Assembly: GCA_017562135.1 (NCBI GenBank)
Contig: QEYB01001312.1
Span: 2,189,681-2,253,680 of the forward strand
Origin: Dipylidium caninum
Taxonomy: Eukaryota; Platyhelminthes; Cestoda; Cyclophyllidea; Dipylidiidae
Length of the DNA stretch: 64,000 nucleotides
Reading direction: 5' to 3'
A program made the translations under genes and the position numbers. The notes under the pieces were generated by a model. That model was given only the letters and a program-made list of their open reading frames with translations, was not told the origin of the DNA and ran no database searches. Position 1 is the stretch's first letter. The number at the start of each line of letters is the position of its first letter. Of the stretch, positions 26,101-38,100 are shown in pieces.

Positions 26101-29100
26101 TAAACATTCTGGTTATTTTAAAATGTCGCCGTCAGCAATTCCTACTGTGAGAGAATTAAAAATACCCAGATGTTTGAAAATAACTACTGATTATTGGTGA
26201 ATTGACTTATCCACTTATTTTGACACATAAAATTTCACAATGCAGATATTCTTCCCTCTCGTGTAAAAGTACATATTCCCTGATTGGTTTTCTATTCGAC
26301 GTTTTCCGAGTTTTTATATACATAAAGTGAAATCCGTCTTGCCTCTTCGTCTCCGCCGTCTGCCTGTCCGGTGGTTTAAAGATTGCTAAGTAGCCGTATA
26401 AATCTCCCCGTACTTCCGTTGACGTTAGCCACAAGCCTCACACCCTTCTCTGTGTTACCATTGCAACTATGTATATCCCCATCTACGGTGGGTTTGCTTG
26501 ATTATTTTTCAGCTAAACGTTCATTCGATCGATGCGAATACTTTCCCACTTTTTCCATTTAGACTGTCCTTGCTGGAGGCCTTCGTCGTCACGTCTCACA
26601 TCGCAACGCATATACTAATTAATTCGGCCGTCTAGCGTGTCCATTTCAGGCTTGTTATGCAAAATTTTGGGAAAATGGGCTGACCTATTCATACACATTT
26701 GTGTTTTTCGAATGTTACTCGCCCCATTAGCTTAATCATCATAGTTTCTAAAATTTACCGCCTCTTGTTGGAGAATCGGAGTTGAATGCAGGATGATGGG
26801 TTTATTTCAGCTCTCTACATCTATATAATGGCTACAATTAGTGTAAAAACGTGTCAGCTTTAGTCTTCTTAACAAGTTTGAAGTTGACTTATTTGCATTG
26901 CATATTAAGTGTATCAATAATCCTATTTGATCTGTCCAAACAAAAGTGTTTCGAGCTTTCTCCACGTAACTGACTCCACGTAGTATCACATGACACCCAT
27001 TGTTACAATACCTTCGGCGTAATAATAAATTTTTGGCTTGTACTTTGGGCTCCCGTCTTCAAATCTACATTTTCATGAACCACCTTCGGCCCTACAATGT
27101 CCTGAATTATACAACATTTATTCGCTGTGCATGAAGATTTACTTCCAGGTTTTTGGATGCCATAATTTTTTCCACATTTTTTCCCGTTACGGATAAGTCA
27201 AGATCGTTTCTTCCTTCCAAGTCGTGAAAATTATTTACCATTGATCCTAATTGAAATACCCATTTTTATTCGCGTGTATGTTCTTTTCCTTTATTTTGCT
27301 CTCCATGTTCTTTAATCATTCGACATTATGGGCTGCATTAGTTTTATTCCAATATCAAACCCACAATACGGTTAGGAATTAGGTCACGACTTTTGCGTCA
27401 TTATCCGATTTATTTAAAATTTGTTGCCATTTACGGTGAATATCCAACTGTTCGACAGACGGAAATGCTCTCTGTGCTGACAATCATAAGTGGCTTTTTG
27501 GCGTCTTTTAACTTGACCCTGCAACATGAGATCATCACAGCATCCTCCTACAAGGATCTTTTCCTCTCCTCACTGTGCAGTCTTCAAATTAAGTAATTAG
27601 TACAAGTAGAGTTGACCTGTTTGTTCCCTTCCAATTGGATTATCCCTTTTGTCGTTGGTGTATGCATGTCTACGAGTCTGCAGTTCACTCGTCTCCAATT
27701 AACACATTTATTGTGGTTTAAACAGTCAAGATGCTGGTTAATGTCCTCACTTTAATTTCCCTGCCTGAAAGTGCAAAACCCTAGACCTTGCTACTTTTTT
27801 GTGCTCTGAATTTGCATTCATTACGAATTGCCTCGAGGTGAATATTTTTTTTGGATTGGGGAAGACGTTAATAATTTACCCCTTGGGTAATTGCCATCCT
27901 GTTCTCTCACCCAATCTCCTTCTCTTGCCTACACTTTCTCACGTTTCTTGTTATTTGAATTGGACAAATTAAGGTAATTCATCATGTCTTCTAAGTCAGT
28001 GCGGTAAAGCGATCCTTTTTCAATTTTGGTGTTCCCATGTATGTGATCTCCAGTGTAGACTATTAAAAAGCCACCACTATTTTCAATCCCTTGTCTCGCT
28101 ACCACAAAAATTATTACTGAGTGCCTGGCACTATTACTACCACTCATGATTGCTAATAATCTCTGTAATCGTACTTCCCAACAAATGATAGTTAATGCAA
28201 GTGTATTTTATTAATTTGTATTTATTTCCAGAGCCCTAGTATCGGTGGCAGGTAGTCCTCTTCCAATCATGCAGATGTTGGATGATATTTGCAATTTCAT
28301 GAACTTTTGAAATTATCTAAGTGAATACATTTTGTGTTTATTTGAGCAAGTTAAAAGAAACTAGTGATCCTTTGATAGTCTTATAGGTAGGACGACGCTG
28401 TATGGAATAGGCTGATAAATTAGGGCAATAAAAATCCGAGAACAAGCTTACATTTGGGATATAAAATAGCATTCTGAAAGCAAAAACCTCACCAATTGTC
28501 GTTTTTTGCGTGAAATAGAGGATCTCAGTTTTTGTTCTACTTGTTCCATTACCGCCTCGTAAATCATTCCTTTTTCGCTCTTCAGTTTATCTTGTGTCTT
28601 AGGCAATTTCTGAAGCCTTTTCCAGGTTTCAGTGGTGGTGTCAATTATGCCTCCAGTGTCATATGCATGTCCAAGTGATTCAGTTGTTTGAACTTTTCGT
28701 GTTATGTTTGAAGAACACCAATTTTCTTTGGAGACTTCCCCCTTCCAACCCCTTTATTATATAAACAGTTTCTATTGCTAGTCTTGCCAAACCCTCTGAT
28801 ACTCTACCGTAGTTTTGCTAATATCAGTCTTTTATTACAATTCAATTTTTTTCCATATTGCGGTCTCAGTGTTCCGACTTTTCCGCAGTTTATATCTATT
28901 TCGAGCACCCCGTAATATCGAGACGCGATTTAGATATTATGTATGTATGGTATTTCGATAACAGAATGGCCTCACCGCCAGCCGGAAGCGCTTCGTCAAC
29001 GGGTCATTCGCCTTTGCCACACTCCGGGGGATCGGTGCGGGTACACTCCCAGTCGCCCCCACCGCCAGCGGCTCAGCCGCATTTACTGGCACGGGACCAT

Positions 29101-32100
29101 CGACACCGACAACACCAGGCGCCCCTGGCACAGCCCCCCTCCTCTCCGGGTCTGGAACGACGTCGCAACCTCAGTCCACGTCAACCGACTACTACCGCTG
29201 CCTCTTCTTCACACAGTGCCTCTCCTGTCCTCTCAAACAGTCCCAGTAAGTCGTGCCTATCCTCAAAATTATCTGCCTCCTCTTCCATGATGAAGGTGAA
29301 AAGTGACGATTCAAATTACGTTCTCCTTGAGTTCTATTTTCACCTCGCTTCGCCCGCTACAAGATTGCTTATTGCCTTTATATTTGGGTTGGTAAGGTTT
29401 AGGAGATCCTAATTTGCGTGGTTGAACAGGAACGAAGGAATCAGCTTGTTAACCCCACCGAAAATATGCGCCGGGGAAAAAAAGGTCATGTCTATGGATA
29501 CTTAGGGTAAATCCAGAGTCTGATCAGGAGAGTTGGCGATGGGACGCATTGACACATCAGTTTTTATGATCTAAATTCGTTCTTACTTTTAGTCTACTGG
29601 CTCCCCAGGAAGAGTTATTTATTTTCTTGTCTATCGCTCTATCAATTAATCAAATAATTATGGTATATAAGCAATCGAGATAGGAGTCTACCCGGAATTA
29701 TGTGTTCACTCTCATAAGGTCTGCTGTTTGACCGCTGTATGCACTCGAATTGGCACGCGAATGCACCACTCCTCCGCCCCCTCGCCCTCATCCTCACCCC
29801 GTCCGCCATCGATTTTGGGCTTGGCATGAAAAACTAGCCAGTCTCTCAGTCGCCTTTTTTAGATAGCGCGATGACATTTGTCATCGTACCTCTTCGGTGG
29901 CATAATCTCTCAGGCCTCTTTGTTTATCGCCTACGCTCAACCGACCACAATTGAGAGTATCCGAGCAGGCAGAGCTCTCGACACAACCACATTTCTTCGC
30001 ACAAGTCCCACACTACTTCGTTTCTCTGATAGCGCGTTCACGCTAGTAATGTGCATCACAGAGTAATGGCAGCAGAATCATGTTAACCACAATTCATTCT
30101 CCCTATTTTGGTAATAACCTGGATGTGAAAGTGATATTTACCTCTCTTACTCGCCCTTTACCATCTATGAAAAATTTATCCCTTTTACCTTTGTACTTTT
30201 TTATGACTTAAAGGAAACTTGTTGAATATTAATACAGGCCCAGATGTTATCCCACATTGTGAGGTCATCCATGGTACAATTTGTTTAAGACGATTACTTG
30301 TGTTGAGCTCTCAAATATGTTTAAGGTTGGGAATTTCGAGCTGTTTCTAAACTATCATCTGAAGTTATCTTTTTTAATAGTTATGCAACTAAAGTTTTAT
30401 TAAGTTACTTTACGAGATTTCCAATCATGCGTAGCCATTATTTGTTTCTACAAAAAAACTTTCAGTAAAATTATTCTCTGTTTTGCTTCATTACTTTAAC
30501 GTGACGTTAGATTTCAGTAATAATTCTGACCTTCCCAATGGTTGAACTTTTCTTTTTCTTTTCTGAATACGGAAACGTTTCTCGACATTCTGATTAGACT
30601 TGTTCGGCTTCCCAATGTTGCCTGTCAAGGGAGAAGGTGACGTTCTATGCATCTGTCATTACAATACCCTGTACACCTAGCGGAAACTTTCGTCATCCTT
30701 TTAGTTACTATTTTCGCATATTTTTTGGTTCAATGAAAGACACCGCATGAATTATACGCCTGAAGTCTTTCGGCACCGTACGACTTTCATTTTGTGATCA
30801 ACTTCACGTTTCCATGCACTCCTTGTTAGTGAATTCGTGTAGCTTCTACATTTTTTAGACCACGGGATAAATGACTTTTACTTTGACTACCTCTATTTGA
30901 TCACCGACTGTCTATTGCTTCCACATTGGTTTCCACAACCTCTCAGGTTAATTTTGTTAATAAATTTGGTCAGTCGTACAACTTCAAGGGCTTTCCTAGA
31001 CATGCAATACTTTGTAAAATGAAAAATAAGTCTGTAGGGGTGAAAAAACTAATAAACGTTTCATTCGTTTACAAACTGCTGTCTTTGAAAACATTCCTCT
31101 GCATGAATGTGGGAACCCCTTAGCTCGAGTGCTATAACCGTCTTGCCTCATTTTCATAAACGTATGCCCAGACCAAATGAAGCAATAAACTGCGGTAGGA
31201 GCATTTCCTTACGTTAAAAGTTAATACGTTAATTTGGCATGTGCGTTCTTTACATCCACACCTACCGGGGAGCCTGAAGTCGAGGACTGAAATTGTGCCT
31301 AAAAGTAATGTTTTATCCTTAGCTTCCTTCTCCGCCTCTTCCTCTACTCTTAATACTCATGAGCTAAAAAAATCCCGACAGTTTCACTTCTTTTATGTGC
31401 CTTATTTTAGTTTAATGATGCTTCGCTGAATTTCCGCTTCGTTTACACTAAAAAATTCACTGTTTTCGGAACCATTTTTCCCCAATGCCAATCTTTTTTC
31501 CTACACAACACTGCTTAGTAGTTTGGCAGGATAGCATTGGAGAGGAATCTATGGCACTTCATAACTGCCTCGTCTCATGGAAGCCCAACAGTTGCCACAG
31601 GTGCTTTTTGTTGTCTTTGTGTTGCGAACTGTTCCCTTTGTCGAGCCTGCCTCCTCTCACAAGCATTACGGTTTATTGCCAATTTGCGTTGTGTACCGGA
31701 CCGTTGCAGTGCGCCACATAACGAGATTTACGAGGAGGAGCATGGGCATGCGTTCCAAGGGCGATCTTGTCGGGCAATAGCTGCTAAGTGATGTTTTTTT
31801 GTCCCTATTTTTTTTTCATTCTAAAATATGCGTTCCGCAATATCCATTTAATGGGAATCTCGGTTAGTGATTACGTGGGAGGACGGTCATAAACGTCGTC
31901 TTTCATAATTAGTAACTACCTAGGGTTTGGGGTAGAATTAAAAAAGAATCACCTTTCGGAATTGGTTGTTTGCTTATTCCTACGTTTATTTTACCCATGA
32001 GTGGCATGGATGGGATGTGAGAAGGGCGATCTAGGGAGTGGGCTCGATAAGCGTTGAATTACGGTCCTTGTTTTTCCGACAGGACACTCACTCACACTTC

Positions 32101-35100
32101 GTCTATCCACGCCCACTGGTGTCCGTGTCTGTCTACATAAGATTCCATGAAAATGCCAGCGCTTTCCTCACTGTAGCATGTCGCCATTGATACTGGCATG
32201 TTTCGTGTTCGGGCGGAAAATGCGTTGTAATGGTTGGTCACTGGCCCAACCCTTGACTGCCTTTTGTGCGTATTCGTTAAGCCAAAGTGGAATAGCGTTA
32301 GTCCGACGTTGATGTCGGCTTTTCGGAGCTGCTTTTTATAATTAGGAAGTAGCCATGGGACCTGGGTCTCACTTCCCCACTAGATATTTACGTCGGGTTG
32401 TATGGAAGTTTATGATAGAGGTATGTGTTGTGGCCGACACTCGGGGTTCGCAGTCTTCACCTCACAGATGGCGTGGCCTGGTTTCGGTCCCGCTCCCGCT
32501 CCCGCCTCTCCTCTCTCCACAAGCGCACAAAAGCGCATTGGTGCTTTTCCTCTGGGTCATCTTTTAGCGGCATGATTCATGCGCTGGTTATTTTTAGTAA
32601 GTGTGGTGTTGGTGCCGTGGACGCTGAAGGCGAGGGGTGGGGGAACGACCAGCGAGTAGCGTTCAAGCCTCTACCACCCCCCGGCATCAACATCTACATA
32701 CACACGACCCCTTTGCGGGTCCGTATCGAGGACTGTTGGCAGAGGTAGGGGAGCCGGGGGCGGGGCGGGGCGGGGCGGGAGGGAGGGCAGCGCGGAAACG
32801 GCGATTTGTTTGTTGCTCTTGTGGCCCTCCTGAAATCGCATGAGTCACGTCTTCTTATCCCTTCCCCTTTGCCTCAGCGCCATAATAAAAACACGTGCTG
32901 CTACTACTGCCACATGGCGAATTGGCGTGTTAATCTCTCTTGGCGCGCATAAATCTCACCAAGGGAGCGTGGGTATCACCTGGTTGAGATTAGCCGACCC
33001 CATCAAGTCCTATGAATCGCATCCGGTTTTTCAAACATTTCATGAGATCTATTGTTCCATCTTTAACCACCGCTATCACGTTTTGAGTGTTGAATTAACA
33101 TCAATAAACTCGACATCCTATTTTTGTTTTTTTGGTATATAGTCAGTATGCGAATTGAGCACCTAGCGGTTAACTGGCCTTAAGGGGAAGAACGTATTTT
33201 ACCTTTTAATTTTGTCAAAAAATGTAAATGAAAGATCCTCCTCCCCCCCCCCAACATTGCTTACAGATGCGATTTATCGCGCGTGAACTTCGTCAACTCT
33301 CAGGCTCTTGATTCAATTAACCGGTTAAGAATATACCCCTTTGGTTTTTTGGCTCGTTGCAACGTTCTCGACGAGTGTCGTAATGTTAGTTGAGGAGTGC
33401 CTGTTCAACCTTGCACCTGCTTCACAAAATTAACGTCTTGCTTTACAGATGTCGAGGCACATAACCTCGACGACTGATTCGGTGCACATACAACCCGGCT
33501 GTGCATGTCATTCCGTCTTTCTCACAACTACCTCGTTTAACAATCTAATGGAACAGAGGAGCTAACAGTCATGGTTGGGGGTGTCTGTGGAATTGCACCC
33601 ATTTCACCATAAATTAATGATTTGGCAAAACGCAAATTATTTTGGCACCAAAGTGCTGCCTCATCGTGTCACGAAGATGGACGAATTAAGGGAACAAACG
33701 ATTGATAACTTTTTTTTTCTCGAGTCCTGTTGCTGCACTTTAACGTCAACTCAGATGTTTTTCAAAGAGACAGTTCTGTTTGTGACTAAATGCGAATGGT
33801 ATTTAATTAAAACGCCAACATTTGTTGCGTTAGTTCCGACATATTTCCAAAATAGCAAGACTGGGACATGAGTCTTCTTATTTCTGAAGGCGAGGAAGCG
33901 CAATTTGATTCTTCGAAGCATTATGAATGCCACACAAATGAACTTCCGTGGACGTGTAGATTTCTTGGTGACGGTGATTGATCAGATTAGATTTATTCTC
34001 CATCACTTTGATGTCACATTTTGCTTTTTATTAGAAATACCTGAATACACTTTCTCTGTTTGATTTAATTTTATAGGCAAGTTATGGCTTCTAAGCATAT
34101 AAGACTTGCTTTTTGAAGATGGCGTTTTATAAAAATCATAGGCTTATTTCATAAAATTAAATCGTCGATAAAGTTTGCCTAAGTGCAGAACGTTTCCATG
34201 GGCCAATACCAGGCGTTGTTTGAAAAATACGTTTGTTTTGCGATAATACCTGCTCTCCTAGGCCGGATTTGTAAACTGGATAGGCTGGGTGAGGCATGTG
34301 GATTAAACTAGCGTTTACTTATCTTTTCCTTCTGTTCTGTAGGTTTTTCCAATTGTCCAGTTGTTTTGCAAGGCAACACGCAGATCAGCCATCATCCCGC
34401 CAGTCCTTTTGCGCCGATTGCTCGCACCACACCCTGTGGCAATCGCTGCTCTCCACCCGTTGCCACAACGGCTCCTGTGTCATCGTCAGCTCGTAGCAAC
34501 AGCGATGTTACCGCACCGGCGTGCTCCTGCACTCATTCGTACCACCGACCCAATGTCTCGCCGCCTCCCGACTACCAGCGCGTCTTCTGCAGTTCCGGTG
34601 CTGGGGTTGGTGCCATGAATGACCCCATCGGTCGCCAGATGCCGGAGGATGGTGGGCTGATTAGTACTCTGGTTGACCCTCCGCATGCTAGCCTTTGTCT
34701 TGCACCACATTGGAGATTTACCCCATTGTTGTGTTTACTTTTGCTTTTGTTAAATATGCGCTCTTCTGTCCCGATCAGAGGATTCTAACTATTCGTAAAA
34801 ATAGGTCAATCACGAATTTACCCCTATTGTATATTACACTTATACCCATCGTTTTTTAGGACTCCACTGAAATTATCTTGTGTTATGTTACGGGTTAATG
34901 TCATTTCCGTATATTATTCCAAGTTCGATTATCCTAATCCAGTAGAAAGTAAAAGAAAGTAAATTACTTCCTTTTTTAGACATGGTTAATTGGGTATTTA
35001 TCAGTCACTCTGAGAGGTATGCGCGTTGTTGACGAAGGTTCTAATTAGCATGTGCTACTCACATCTAATTTTATCCCAACAATGTCGGCGTTTAACGTAT

Positions 35101-38100
35101 CGAAGTGGGGGTGAGCTAAGAGGGTCTTTCTTAGTACCGTTTTCTATGAGCTACAGGTAAGTCGGAAGGTATTCAACCACCGTTGGGGGGTCCACGAGCC
35201 TCACGCCGCCGAAAGGACCTGGCGGCGACTTACGAGGAGGCTTGGGACGTGAAAATGTCACGGCGACTGGGTGGCATGGACGTGAGCAGGTTAGCCGAGG
35301 CGTTGCCCAACGGTAACTTCAAACGTCATGACCTCGTCCGCGCCTCTGATCGCCCGTTGCGATCTCCAGCCGCTGCCACCACAGTGGTACGCTCGCCTTC
35401 ACTCTCCCCCGTCCTCACCTCTACCGAGGGCATCGTCATGCGTCATCCCCGGCCGGCACCACGAATCAGCTTCAGGAACTCCTCTACTGACACCGTCACT
35501 AACCACGAGATGATGGCGTCTCCCTTCCGGTTCAAGTCGAATCGGGTACGAACCACGAATGCCTTAGTAACTGCTTTTACCTAAATTAATAAAATTTCCG
35601 TTTTCGCTTTCGTCATCAGCTTATCATAAGCATAACAGTATTTAGGGTTTACCGTTAAGGCGATGAAGACCGTGGGAATTAGATGCCACGAAATGAAACT
35701 ATCACTTCATATCATAACTTGAAAGTTGTTTGTCATTATTGCTTTGTGTTATTTGGCTTTTCGGATTACCTCAGACAACACAGGCAACTGTCTTAAAAAA
35801 TACCGCTTTAGAACCTGTGTGATTATGGTGATAACCGAGCACCAAAACACTACAATCCATGATATCAATTTTAGGTTCAGCTTGCCGATTTTTACGGCTT
35901 TACTTTTTCTTTCGCCTTTGTTTAGGGAATGGTTAAGATTGATTCCTTTATTATCTTAATTTTATTTTCACGACCTTGAAACTTCTTCGTTTTACCCTAC
36001 CGAGCTGTTACTTCCTCTCTCTGTTGTTCGGGTCGTCATCGCCATTTAGCAGTTGCTTTAGAAAGGGTTATTAGCCCCTGTAAATGTGATTGTTGTAATC
36101 AGAGGTGACCCTTGATATTTTTCTGATCGAGCGTGTGGTTTGCTTGTTGTTCTGACAACCCTATCCAGCGCTTTTTGTACTTGTTCGGAGGGAGTGCGCC
36201 AGTTGTGGCAAAAACAAAGATCGAGCTAAAACGTAAATGGAGAAAGAAAGGAAACCAAGTCACTGTTTGGTTAGAGTTAATTTCTGCCACAGAATAGAAT
36301 TAGCGGACTTAGTGGACCGGTCACGCAGATTAGCTACTTATATGCCTTCGGCACGAAAATCACAAATCACTCCTCTCTTCAGATTGCTTCGGGCCAAACA
36401 AAATCTTATTGCATTCACAATAAAGTGTCATTTTCACATTCAACTCTCACACCACTCTGGTGTGACCGCGTGGAATTTGAGCGGTGGAGGCGCTTTTCAC
36501 TCCACCGGTGTCGACTTGCCGCGCATGGGGCGGGTGTCAAAGTGATTTATCAATTAAGTTACGTCGTGGGAGACAGCCCCTGTGCGTTGTGTGTGTGCTA
36601 TACGTGCCCTTTAGCGCCTCTCCTAGCCAAATCGCTAACGTCTAAATCCCCTGCTTACTTCCTACCTACTATCCGTGTCCGCTTTTCGTTCTTTTTGATT
36701 GCCGAACATCCCCTATCCATGCAAATACCCATGCGTGGTCCTTTTCGAGAGGCCACATTCTTTTAACCTCCCTTCTGCCCTGTCACCAATGCAAGGTAAT
36801 TGAATGCGACATGTTAATGCACTCAGAGCTGCCATGTTGTCACATTACTGTATATATTGGATAAATGAATTGGCATCTATCTCCCCCCGGGCTCTTTAAA
36901 CAAAATTACATTGCGATATATGAAATCCACTTTACACACAACGAGAAGTCACTTTTTTCTTTTCAGTTTGGACTTCGAACACTGATGTACACTATGACTT
37001 CTACCATTTTTCCTAACAACTTTTTAAATTCTCTCTAGGCTACATCTTTATTTAGTATCTTTTGTTAAAATGTAAAGTAAATGTTAATCATTCGCAAATT
37101 TTCTGTTTTTTTTTGTTCAATTGCAGGTTGCAAGCCCATTGGTTAATTTGTCGATTTCTCCTAACCCCAGGGGTGCCCCAACATCGCCCTCTGCCACGGA
37201 GGCGCCTACCGCCGATTACGACTATGCCTACAATCGCTCTTGGTCCATGGGGGTCCAGGTGAGTCCTCTCCCGTCCCTTCTTCATATTCTCCACAAATTG
37301 TGCACGGATTTTACCGTCTCATAGGCTCTCAATTGCTTAAAACTAAATTCACTCAATTAACTTCTTCGAAAGATATTTTAATTCATAGTGCAACACTAAA
37401 TTTTCTCAGGCGATTGTTTCTGTACTTCTGTTTTCTCTTCTTTTTAAAAAAGGTGACGCTACGCCATAATTTATTTAAACAGTAAAAATTTTGCCGAAAT
37501 ATAACTTCTCGTGTTTAATAAGTTAGGGATTTGTAATATCCGCTTTTTTAAATAGCCTACTTTGACCATGCATTTTCATGCATGTTCATCTAATATTTGA
37601 ACAATTTCTGCGATTCTGTACAACTCTCGACCATCTCTCTAAATTGACGTATTGCCGCTCTACAATTTTTAAATTGAGAGAATTCCATTCACTTATTAAC
37701 GGAATAATATCACGCATTTTAGTAATTTCTTCAGTTAACTTGGACCTCTTTCTCAGGTTGAAAACCATATTCTCTTTGAAAACATCTTTTTACAATGACT
37801 ACCTAATACTTCTGACACGGGGCGATGTTTCAACACTGGCTCACCCCTCAGCGGGGTGGCTTAATGGTACAGATCTAGGAGTCTTTAGATGGTACAATGC
37901 CCTTTTGCCTGGTATTATCAACCGACACTTCGTTGACGACTTAAGTTGGGTTAAAATCTGTCAGGGAGGAGTAAAATTTTGGAACTCGTATAAATAGTAG
38001 TTTGGGAGTAGAGATGAACAAACTGACGCCGAAACAATGTGGATTTGAGAAAGGCTGATGTGCCACCCCACGTTAAGGCTACCGGAGGGGCGGATGGTCT

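Noticed and set aside
31485..31791. Cys-rich overlapping frames
   Set aside because: Cys spacing does not fit a zinc finger or secreted domain and no splice sites frame them.
37840..37900. tRNA-like D-arm sequence GGGTGGCTTAATGG
   Set aside because: No B-box or acceptor stem pairing is found within tRNA distance.
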